From JBFWQM01 sp050249455 (GTDB taxonomy: Bacteria; Pseudomonadota; Alphaproteobacteria; MPNO01; VGEU01): a stretch of DNA of 27,947 bases. The stretch covers positions 1-27,947 of the forward strand of contig JBFWQM010000043.1 of assembly GCA_050249455.1 (NCBI GenBank), in the 5' to 3' direction. Shown here piece by piece: positions 21,744-27,947 of this stretch. The stretch's first letter is position 1; each line of letters begins with the position of its first letter. Under the pieces are notes generated by a model. It was given only the letters and a program-made list of their open reading frames with translations, was not told the origin of the DNA and ran no database searches. A program made the translations under genes and the position numbers.

Positions 21744-24272
21744 TTATGGATTTCTCAATAGAGGCGCCGGCTTCTGGCCCAGCGCCCGCCACGTTCCGAC
21801 CAGCCCGAAGCCGAGCGTCAGCGCCCCGCACAGCGCCGCGGCGGCGGCGACCAGCCAGGGCAGGAACACCCATTCCAGCTTCATCACCTGGGTCACCACC
21901 GCCCAGGCGGCGACGGTGCCGAAGACGGCGGCGACGCCGGCGGTCGCCAGCCCGACGATGCCGTATTCCAGCAGGAACGAGCCCAGGATGCGCCACCGGG
22001 TGGCGCCCAGCACCTTCAGCACGACCGCGTCGTAGACCCGCCGGCGGTGGCTGGCGGCGATGGCGCCGGCCAGCACCAGCGTGCCGGCAGCCAGGGTGAT
22101 GGCGGCCGCGGCGCCGACCGCCCCGGCCAGCTTCCCCAGCACGGTGGAGACGGTCTGCAGCACGTCCTTGACGCGGATCGCGGTGACGTTGGGGAAGCGG
22201 TCGGTCACCGCCCGTTCGATGGCGAGCTCCGCGTCGGGGCGGGCGTGGACGGTGGCGAGCCAGGTCTGCGGCGCCTGCTCGACGAGGCCGGGCGACAGGA
22301 TGATGGTGAAGTTCATCCGGAGCGAACCCCACTCCACGTCGCGCACGTTGGCCAGGCGGGCGGTGATGTCGCGGCCCAGCACGTTGATCGTCATCGTGTC
22401 GCCGATCTTCAGCCCCATGCCGCGCGCGCCGTCGGCGGTGAACGAGATCAGCGGCTCGCCCCGGTAGTCGGCCGGCCACCACCGGCCCTCCACCACGTTC
22501 ACCTCGGTGGGCCGCTCCCGCGCCCAGGTGATGCCGCGGTCGCCGCGCAGCAGCCACTGCACCTCCGGCGCTACCTTGGCCTCGGCCGCCGGCACGCCGT
22601 TCAACGCGGTGATCCGCCCACGCAGCATCGGCACGTCGCGCAGTTCCTGGAAGCCGGGGACGGCGCGCACCGTGCGCTCGAACTCCTCGCGCTGCGCCGG
22701 CTGGATGTCGATAAAGTAGAAGCCGGGGGCGCGCTCGGGCATCGCGGCCTCGATCTGGTGGGCGAGGTTGCCCTGGATCAGCGCCACCGCGATCAGCACG
22801 GTCAGCCCGAGGCCCAGCGACACCACGATGCTGCCGGTCGGCGCGCCCGGCCGGTGCAGGTTGGCGAGCGCCAGGCGCAGCCCCGTCCGCTGCCCGGCCG
22901 GCGCGCGGCGCGCCGCGGCGGCCAAAAGCTGCCCGGCGCCGCGGAACAGCGCCAGCGCCAGCGCCGCGCCGCCGACGAACCACAGCGCCAGGAAGCGGTC
23001 CGGCGCGCTGAAGATCGCCAGCGCGGCGAGGGCGACGGCGGCGGCGGCGGTCAGCGCGACGAACGCGCGCCGCGGCCAGCGCCGCGACGGGCGCAGCAGC
23101 GCCCGGAACAGGGTGCCCGGCGGCAGCTCGCACGCCTGCGCGATCGGCCACACCGAGAAGGCGAGCGACACCAGCACGCCGAACGCGGCGGCGAGCAGCA
23201 GCGGCGCGGCATAGACGCCCGACACCACCGGCAGCTCGATGCCGGCCGCGATCGAGCCGGCAAGCAGCAGCGGCACCGCCGCGCCGGCGGCCAGCCCGAT
23301 GACGATGCCGACCGCGGCCATCGCCATCGTCTCGGTCAGATAGACCGCGAACACCAGCGGCGCGGTGGCGCCCAGGCATTTCAGGGTCGCGATCGACTCG
23401 GTCTTGCCGGCCAGATAGTGGCGCACCGCGTTGCCGACCCCGACGCCGCCGACCACCAGCGCGGTCAGCCCGACCAGGGTCAGGAACAGGGTGGTGCGCT
23501 CGACGAAGCGGTTGACCTGCGGCGCGGCGTTGTCGCGGTCGCGCAGCTGCCACCAGCGGTCGGGGAATGCCTCGCCCAGCGCGGCGCGGAACGCCGCCGG
23601 CGTTCGCCCGTCGGGCAGGCGGACGGCGTAGCCGTACCACACCAGGCTGCCGGGCTGGATCAGCTCGGTCGCCGGCACGCTGTCCATGCCGACCAGGAAG
23701 CGCGGCCCCAGCGCGATCGCCTGCGTGGTGCCGGCGCGGTCGGGCTCGGACTCGATGACGGCGCGGATCTGATAGGTCGCCTCGCCGACCCGCACCCGGT
23801 CGCCGACCGCGACGCCGAGGCGGCGCAGCAGCGCCTCGTCCACGGCGGCGCCCCACGCGCCGTCCGCCAGGGCGAAGGCGTGCGCCGCCGGCATGTCGGG
23901 CGCGAGCGCGAGGCGGCCGTACAGCGGGTACGCGCCGTCGACCGCCTTCAGCTCGATCAGCGACCGCCCGTCGCCGGTGGCGGCGCGCGCCATCGCGCGG
24001 GCGGTGATGAGGCGCGACACCTCGCCCTGGCGGGCCAGGAAGTCGCGCTGCGCCGGCTCCAGGTCGCGGTGGATCATGCGCAGCATCACGTCGCCGCCCA
24101 GGATCTCGCGCCCCTGGTCCTGCAGCCCGCGCCCGATCGAGGCCGAGATCGAGCCGACCGCCGCGATCGCCGCGACGCCGAGCGCGAGGCAGGCGAGGAA
24201 GATGCGGAATCCCCTGGCGCCGCCGCGCAGCTCGCGCGCGGCGAGGCGCAGCGCGAGCGTCAGGGTCGGCAT
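21744..24272 (-). CDS. ybbP: FtsX-like ABC transporter permease, YbbP-like
   Basis: An 842-residue membrane protein with the YbbP plan: one N-terminal helix (FRIFLACLALGVAAIAAVGS), a large periplasmic domain, and a first FtsX core starting TLVGLTALVVGGVGVGNAV. That core continues into the conserved GKTESIATLKCLGATAPLVF motif. Central helices are followed by a second periplasmic domain (about 510-700) and a C-terminal FtsX core with YDAVVLKVLGATRWRIL. Such permeases do not transport through a pore but couple ATP hydrolysis by a YbbA-type ATPase to periplasmic work on lipids or lipoproteins. The ATPase gene lies upstream at 24409-25137, separated by a family C repeat, and tesA is divergent, exactly the E. 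coli ybbP-ybbA/tesA arrangement. A GTP/ATP site is not expected, and none is seen. Confidence 0.9.
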   Translation of the reverse strand: MPTLTLALRLAARELRGGARGFRIFLACLALGVAAIAAVGSISASIGRGLQDQGREILGGDVMLRMIHRDLEPAQRDFLARQGEVSRLITARAMARAATGDGRSLIELKAVDGAYPLYGRLALAPDMPAAHAFALADGAWGAAVDEALLRRLGVAVGDRVRVGEATYQIRAVIESEPDRAGTTQAIALGPRFLVGMDSVPATELIQPGSLVWYGYAVRLPDGRTPAAFRAALGEAFPDRWWQLRDRDNAAPQVNRFVERTTLFLTLVGLTALVVGGVGVGNAVRHYLAGKTESIATLKCLGATAPLVFAVYLTETMAMAAVGIVIGLAAGAAVPLLLAGSIAAGIELPVVSGVYAAPLLLAAAFGVLVSLAFSVWPIAQACELPPGTLFRALLRPSRRWPRRAFVALTAAAAVALAALAIFSAPDRFLALWFVGGAALALALFRGAGQLLAAAARRAPAGQRTGLRLALANLHRPGAPTGSIVVSLGLGLTVLIAVALIQGNLAHQIEAAMPERAPGFYFIDIQPAQREEFERTVRAVPGFQELRDVPMLRGRITALNGVPAAEAKVAPEVQWLLRGDRGITWARERPTEVNVVEGRWWPADYRGEPLISFTADGARGMGLKIGDTMTINVLGRDITARLANVRDVEWGSLRMNFTIILSPGLVEQAPQTWLATVHARPDAELAIERAVTDRFPNVTAIRVKDVLQTVSTVLGKLAGAVGAAAAITLAAGTLVLAGAIAASHRRRVYDAVVLKVLGATRWRILGSFLLEYGIVGLATAGVAAVFGTVAAWAVVTQVMKLEWVFLPWLVAAAAALCGALTLGFGLVGTWRALGQKPAPLLRNP

Positions 24273-24292
24273 GGGACAGCGCGATGCGGAGA

Positions 24293-24380
24293 CGCCCCCT
24301 CCCCCAACCCCCTCCCACGAGGGGAGGGGGCTTGAACTCCCCCTCCCCTCGTGGGAGGGGGTTGGGGGGAGGGGGCGCCT
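24293..24380. repeat. Intergenic inverted repeat, family C, copy 2, inside the ybbA-ybbP operon
   Basis: The arms 24293-24330 and 24339-24380 are nearly perfect complements built from the same C/G tracts as 20698-20806, but with a CACGAGG/CCTCGTG core and an eight-base centre. It lies between the ybbA stop and the ybbP start, which are co-directional. The hairpin would therefore form in the shared transcript and could separate or attenuate the two genes. Confidence 0.9.
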
Positions 24381-24408
24381 GACCAGGAGAGATGCAAACG
24401 ACCCACCC

Positions 24409-25137
24409 TCACGCCCCCTGCGCCGCCGCGTCGTGCCCGCGGTGGACGTCGTCCACGATCAGCCCGTCGGCCAGCCGGATGACGCGGCTGCAGCGGTGCG
24501 CCAGCGCGTCGTTGTGGGTGATCAGGACCAGGGTGGTGCCGTGCCGCGCGCTGAGGTCGAACAGCAGGTCGACCACCGCGTCGCCCGTCGCGCCGTCCAG
24601 GTTGCCGGTCGGCTCGTCGGCCAGCAGCAGGCGCGGGGCGTGCGCGAATGCGCGGGCCAGCGCGACGCGCTGCTGCTCGCCGCCAGACAGCTGGCCGGGA
24701 TAATGGGTGAAGCGGTGCGACAGGCCGACCGCGGCCAGCCCCTCGCGCGCGCGATCGAACGCGTCGCGGTTGCCGGCAAGCTCCAGCGGGATGGCGACGT
24801 TCTCCACCGCCGTCATGGTCGGGACGAGATGGAAGTTCTGGAACACGATGCCGACCGCGCGGCGGCGGAACAGCGCCAGCGCGTCCTCGTCCAGCGCCGC
24901 GAGGTCGATGCCGTCGACCGCGACGGTGCCCGAACTCTGGCGCTCCAGCCCGCCGATCACCATCATCATGGTCGATTTGCCCGAACCCGATGGGCCGATC
25001 ACCGCCACCGTCTCGCCGTGATCGATGCGCAGGTTTATCCCGCGAAGGATGTTGACGGGGCCGGCTGCGCTCTCCAGCCTTAAATGGACGTCGTCGAGGA
25101 GAATCATCGGCGTGGGTACGGACCCGTCGTCTCTCAT
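24409..25137 (-). CDS. ybbA: ABC transporter ATP-binding protein, YbbA-like
   Basis: A 242-residue ATPase of the LolD/MacB/YbbA group. Motifs are Walker A GPSGSGKST, Q-loop VFQNFHLVPTMTAVENV, signature LSGGEQQR, Walker B LLLADEPTGNLD, and the H-loop in LVLITHND. ADEPTGNLDGATGDAVVDLL is characteristic of the lipoprotein/YbbA class. The start at ATG 25137 is supported by GGAG eight bases upstream; an internal ATG at 25107 (MILLDDVHLRLE) would also fit the family. It energises the YbbP-like permease. Its start codon and that of tesA on the other strand overlap within CATG, leaving no room for separate promoters between them. Confidence 0.92.
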   Translation of the reverse strand: MRDDGSVPTPMILLDDVHLRLESAAGPVNILRGINLRIDHGETVAVIGPSGSGKSTMMMVIGGLERQSSGTVAVDGIDLAALDEDALALFRRRAVGIVFQNFHLVPTMTAVENVAIPLELAGNRDAFDRAREGLAAVGLSHRFTHYPGQLSGGEQQRVALARAFAHAPRLLLADEPTGNLDGATGDAVVDLLFDLSARHGTTLVLITHNDALAHRCSRVIRLADGLIVDDVHRGHDAAAQGA

Positions 25138-25819
25138 GGATCACTCCGCCAGGGGCTGCGGACGCGCGCTCCCTCTATATGGCCTATTGGGTCGCCTTTT
25201 CCACGCCCTCGCCGTCGCGCTGTGCCTCGCCGCCGCGCCCGCCTGGGCGGAGCGCGAGCCGGTGCGCGTCATGATCCTGGGCGACAGCATCGGCGCCGGC
25301 TACGGGCTGGCGCCGACCGAGGCGCTGGACGCGCAGCTCGCCCAGGCGCTGGCCCCGGCCGGCCGTCACGTTCGCGTGATCAACGCCAGCGTGTCGGGCG
25401 ACACCACCGCCGGCGGCCTCGCGCGGCTCGACTGGGTGCTGGCCGACAAGCCGCACCTCGTGGTCGTGGAGCTCGGCGGCAACGACGGGCTGCGCGGCAT
25501 CGACCCGCGGACGACGGAAGCCAACCTCGACGCCATCCTGACGCGGCTCAAGAAGGAAGGCATCAAGGTGCTGCTGACCGGCATGTACGCGCCGCCCAAC
25601 CTGGGCGCGGAATACGGCCGCGCCTTCAACGCGGTCTTTCCCCGGCTGGCGGAAAAGCACGACGTCGCCTTCTATCCGTTCATCCTCGACGGGGTGGCCG
25701 CCGACCCGGCGCTGAACCAGCCGGACGGCATCCACCCCAACGCCAAGGGCGCGCGCCTCATCGCCGAGCGGCTCGCGCCCGTGATCGAGAAGCTGCTCGG
25801 CCCGCCGGGACACGGGTGA
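25136..25819 (+). CDS. tesA: Arylesterase / thioesterase I / lysophospholipase L1 (TesA, GDSL family)
   Basis: A 227-residue SGNH hydrolase with a Sec signal (LLGRLFHALAVALCLAAAPAWA, cleavage after AWA at about 38). Block I is ILGDSIGAGYGL (nucleophile Ser51), block III is ELGGNDGLRG (Asn116), and block V is QPDGIHPNAKG (Asp197, His200). The enzyme acts in the periplasm on acyl thioesters, lysophospholipids and aryl esters. ATG 25136 gives a long n-region; TTG 25187 is an alternative start nearer the hydrophobic core. Neither has a good ribosome binding site. It is divergent from ybbA, as in E. coli. The FIST gene starts two bases after its stop, so those two are one transcript. Confidence 0.92.
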   Translation: MDHSARGCGRALPLYGLLGRLFHALAVALCLAAAPAWAEREPVRVMILGDSIGAGYGLAPTEALDAQLAQALAPAGRHVRVINASVSGDTTAGGLARLDWVLADKPHLVVVELGGNDGLRGIDPRTTEANLDAILTRLKKEGIKVLLTGMYAPPNLGAEYGRAFNAVFPRLAEKHDVAFYPFILDGVAADPALNQPDGIHPNAKGARLIAERLAPVIEKLLGPPGHG

Positions 25820-25821
25820 CC

Positions 25822-26949
25822 ATGGACACGACCACGACGGCATTCCGGCTCGCCCACGCCTCGGGCGGCGGATGGAGCGAGATGACCGAGGCCTGCCTGC
25901 TGCAGCTCGGGCACCTGCCCGACGACACCAACCTGGGCTTCGTCTACGTCACCGACTCGCTCGACGACGAGTTGCCGCAGATCACCGCGCGGCTGAAGGA
26001 ACGGACGGGGATCGCCGACTGGGTCGGCACCATTGGCTTCGGCGTGTGCGTGACCGGGCAGGAATATTTCGACCGGCCGGCGATTGCGGTGCTGGTCGGC
26101 GCCATGCCGGCGGGCAGCTTCCGCGTGCTGCCGTCGGTCGCCAAGCCGGGCGAGGCGCTGCCCGACGCGGTGCGGGCCTGGGTGGCGGAGAAGCATCCGA
26201 TGCTCGGCGTTGTCCATGCCGACCCGCGCAACGGCCATGTGCCGGCGATCGTCGATTCGCTGTCCGACGACACCGAATGCTTCCTGGTCGGCGGGCTGAC
26301 CGCCTCGCGCGGCAAGCAGACCCAGCTCGCCGGCGATCCGTGCGAGGGCGGCGTGTCGGGCGTGCTGTTCGCCGGCGACGTGCGCGTCGCCACCGGGCTC
26401 ACGCAAGGCTGCTCGCCGATCGGGCCGATCCACGAGGTGACCAAGTCGCGCGACCAGGTGGTGATGGAGCTCGACGGCAAGCCGGCGTTCGAGGTGTTCC
26501 GGTCCGAGATCGGCGAGATCCTGGCGCGCAACCTGTCGCGGGTCGGCGGCTACATCCACGTCGCGCTGCCGATCGCCGGCTCCGACAAGGCCGACTACCT
26601 GGTACGCAACCTGATGGGCATCGACCCGCAGAACGGCTGGATCGCGGTCGGCGACCGGCTCAAGGTCGGCGACAAGCTGATGTTCGTGCGCCGCGACGGC
26701 GCCGCCGCGATGGCCGACCTGGAGCGCATGGTCGCCGACGTGAAGAAACGCGCCGACGTCGCGCCGCGCGCCGCGCTCTACTTCTCCTGCGTCGCGCGCG
26801 GCCCCAACCTGTTCGGCCGCAACTCGGAGGAGCTCAAGGCCGTGCAGGCCGCCGTCGGCGACGTGCCGCTGGTCGGCTTCTACGCCAACGGCGAGATCTG
26901 CAACAACCGGCTCTACGGCTACACCGGCGTGCTGACCCTGATCATGTAG
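25822..26949 (+). CDS. FIST N-terminal / FIST C-terminal domain protein
   Basis: A 375-residue cytosolic protein made of the FIST_N domain (about 15-215: GGGWSEMTEACLLQLGHLPD, ADWVGTIGFGVCVTGQEYFD, CFLVGGLTASRG, SGVLFAGDVRVATGLTQGCS) and the FIST_C domain (about 220-370: VVMELDGKPAFEVFRSEIGE, closing ALYFSCVARGPNLFGRNSEE and LVGFYANGEICNNRLYGYTG). FIST domains are thought to sense small ligands, perhaps amino acids, and are usually linked to signalling output domains. Here no kinase, cyclase or methyl-accepting domain is attached, so any output would be by partner binding. It is translationally close-coupled to tesA (two-base gap). That pairing suggests a role linked to lipid or acyl metabolism, which is inference. 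Confidence 0.93.
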   Translation: MDTTTTAFRLAHASGGGWSEMTEACLLQLGHLPDDTNLGFVYVTDSLDDELPQITARLKERTGIADWVGTIGFGVCVTGQEYFDRPAIAVLVGAMPAGSFRVLPSVAKPGEALPDAVRAWVAEKHPMLGVVHADPRNGHVPAIVDSLSDDTECFLVGGLTASRGKQTQLAGDPCEGGVSGVLFAGDVRVATGLTQGCSPIGPIHEVTKSRDQVVMELDGKPAFEVFRSEIGEILARNLSRVGGYIHVALPIAGSDKADYLVRNLMGIDPQNGWIAVGDRLKVGDKLMFVRRDGAAAMADLERMVADVKKRADVAPRAALYFSCVARGPNLFGRNSEELKAVQAAVGDVPLVGFYANGEICNNRLYGYTGVLTLIM

Positions 26950-26967
26950 GCCATATTTTTTGTTCCT

Positions 26968-27049
26968 GTCGTCCTCCGGCTTGACCGGAGGACCCATGCT
27001 GACACCGCTCGGTTGCCCGATGGGTCCTCCGGTCAAGCCGGAGGACGAC
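26968..27049. repeat. Intergenic inverted repeat, family B, copy 2
   Basis: The arms 26968-26997 and 27020-27049 are 30 bases each and exact reverse complements, around a 22-base centre. They share nearly all bases with the copy at 11538-11623, while the centres differ. T-rich sequence (ATATTTTTTGTT) precedes and A-rich sequence (AAAAGAAG) follows, as in copy 1. It sits between the FIST and thpR genes, both on the + strand, and could separate their expression. Confidence 0.9.
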
Positions 27050-27088
27050 AAAAGAAGCAATGACCATGACGCGTTCGAGGTTTCGGTC

Positions 27089-27631
27089 ATGATCCGCCTG
27101 TTCGTCGCCATCGCGTTCCCCGAAGACCTGCGCCGCCGCCTCGCGATGGTGGCGACCGGCCCGCGCGAGGCCCGCTGGGTGCCGGAGGAGAACTTCCACC
27201 TCACCGTCCGCTTCATCGGCGAGGTGAACGAGGACGCGCTGCACGAGATCGTCCCGGCGCTGGGCGAGGTGCATTCGGAGCCGTTCGACCTGACGCTCAC
27301 CGGCGCCGGCCATTTCGAGACCGGCGGCAAAGTGCGCCAGCTCTGGGTCGGGGTGGAGAAGAACCCGTCGCTCGCCGCGCTGCGCGACCGCGTCGAATCC
27401 GCCTTGGTCCGCGCCGGGCTCGAGCCGGAACGGCGCAAGTTCGCGCCGCACGTCACCATCGCCCGGCTCAACAACGGCGCGTCGGCGCTCGCCCGCGACT
27501 GGCTCGCCGCCAACAGCATGTTCCGCGCCATGCCGGTCCGGGTCGACGAGTTCGTGCTGTTCTCCAGCTTCCAGGGCCGCAGCGGCTCGATCTACCGAGT
27601 CGAGGCTGCGTTTACGCTGGAGCGGGTGTAG
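27089..27631 (+). CDS. thpR: RNA 2',3'-cyclic phosphodiesterase (2'-5' RNA ligase family)
   Basis: A 180-residue member of the 2H phosphoesterase superfamily, with the family's two-lobed layout and both catalytic tetrapeptides: HLTV (His37, Thr39) and HVTI (His121, Thr123). It starts MIRLFVAIAFPEDL, the standard ThpR N-terminus. ATG 27089 was chosen over in-frame codons upstream because those lie in the repeat at 26968-27049. ThpR hydrolyses RNA 2',3'-cyclic phosphates and, in vitro, ligates tRNA halves with 2'-5' linkages. GAGG lies about ten bases before the start. Downstream is a family D repeat, and no other gene seems linked. Confidence 0.93.
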   Translation: MIRLFVAIAFPEDLRRRLAMVATGPREARWVPEENFHLTVRFIGEVNEDALHEIVPALGEVHSEPFDLTLTGAGHFETGGKVRQLWVGVEKNPSLAALRDRVESALVRAGLEPERRKFAPHVTIARLNNGASALARDWLAANSMFRAMPVRVDEFVLFSSFQGRSGSIYRVEAAFTLERV

Positions 27632-27652
27632 AGCAGAGTTTTCGAGAGCCGA

Positions 27653-27796
27653 GGCCGCCCACCTCACCCTCCCCGTCGCTTGCGCGACAGGTCCCTTCCC
27701 TCTCCCCCAAGTGGGCGGAGAGGGACGCCGACTTACCCTCTCCGCCCACTTGGGGGGAGAGGGTGCGAGCGAAGCGAGCGGGTGAGGTGGGCGGCC
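27653..27796. repeat. Nested inverted repeat, family D, long copy
   Basis: Outer arms of 17 bases (27653-27669 and 27780-27796; GGCCGCCCACCTCACCC and its complement) match perfectly. Inside, 27698-27724 and 27736-27763 are complements except for one extra G, and each can also fold alone. GCGAGCGAAGCGAGCGG lies just before the right outer arm. The same modules occur at 5513-5623, and a degenerate half occurs at 20020-20089. It lies between the convergent thpR and cysteine synthase genes. Confidence 0.88.
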
Positions 27797-27827
27797 CTGG
27801 CTCTCACAGCGGGGGCCGCTGGCGCGC

Positions 27828-27947
27828 CTACAGCCACCCCGGCACCGGCAGGCCCTTTTCCTTCAGGAAGGCCGGGTTGAACAGCTTGGACTGGTAGCGC
27901 GCGCCGCCGTCGCACAGGATGGTCACGATGGTGTGGCCGGGGCCCAT
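27828..27947 (-). CDS. Cysteine synthase family protein, C-terminal end only
   Basis: The last 39 codons of a gene that continues beyond the window; the Met at the edge (MGPGHTIVTILCDGGARY) is internal. GPGHTIVTILCD followed by GARYQSKLFNPAFL and the terminal KGLPVPGWL is the standard C-terminus of the cysteine synthase A branch of PLP-dependent beta-substituting enzymes. These make L-cysteine from O-acetylserine and sulfide. The PLP lysine and substrate loop lie outside the window, so a cystathionine-beta-synthase-like member cannot be excluded. The TAG stop is at 27828-27830. Confidence 0.88.
   Translation of the reverse strand: MGPGHTIVTILCDGGARYQSKLFNPAFLKEKGLPVPGWL

Noticed and set aside
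22047..24335. 762-codon plus-strand frame opposite ybbP
   Set aside because: Low-complexity Arg/Gln/His composition and no recognisable domain; the minus strand encodes a clear FtsX-like permease.

Overview
The window is very GC-rich DNA with codon use and gene content typical of an environmental alphaproteobacterium, probably of the Rhodospirillales or a related order. That placement rests on overall character and is an inference. It is chromosomal draft sequence: a run of exactly 100 N (7725-7824) marks a scaffold join. I see no rRNA, tRNA, CRISPR array, transposase, integrase or phage gene. Coding density is high and no stretch longer than 300 bases lacks a gene.

Layout, left to right. 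(1) 1-2816 (+): a tightly coupled operon of SDR (cut by the window edge), acyl-CoA dehydrogenase, APH-type kinase and a small DUF6285-like protein. This resembles the lva (levulinate / 4-hydroxyacyl-CoA) gene set. (2) 2923-5494: a sodium:solute symporter (-) divergent from a 3-hydroxyisobutyryl-CoA hydrolase (+). (3) 5658-8426 (-): an amidase and a secreted choice-of-anchor-I protein with a PEP-CTERM-like tail, the latter broken by the assembly gap. (4) 8673-11514 (+): an alpha/beta-hydrolase-fold protein whose nucleophile position is Ala, a luciferase-like (LLM) flavin oxidoreductase, and a periplasmic-binding-fold (NMT1/THI5-like) protein with no signal peptide. A TetR-type palindrome lies upstream. 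(5) 11650-15680 (-): a complete metal ABC transporter with binding protein, ATPase and two permeases. The first permease is fused to a DtxR/MntR-like regulator domain, and an MntR-box-like dyad overlaps the probable promoter.

(6) 15762-16796 (-): a TPR-methyltransferase. (7) 16917-19993 (+): a dienelactone hydrolase with a twin-arginine-like leader and two paralogous VanA-like Rieske oxygenases, ended by a strong intrinsic terminator. (8) 20111-20671 (+): phnN. (9) 20900-21625 (-): a Bax inhibitor-1/YccA protein. (10) 21744-25819: a ybbP-ybbA pair (-) divergent from tesA (+), the same neighbourhood as in E. coli. (11) 25822-27631 (+): a FIST-domain protein and the 2'-5' RNA ligase-like thpR. 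(12) The 3' end of a cysteine synthase (-).

The gaps between genes are occupied by dispersed inverted repeats of at least four sequence families. Two of the families have clear second copies inside this window. The repeats sit at gene 3' ends or between operon members, and one supplies a gene's stop codon.

The most unusual items are the transporter permease carrying an apparently complete metal-sensor domain together with the MntR-like operator, and the nucleophile-less hydrolase / LLM / leaderless binding-fold trio. Most of the rest is ordinary catabolic and housekeeping content.
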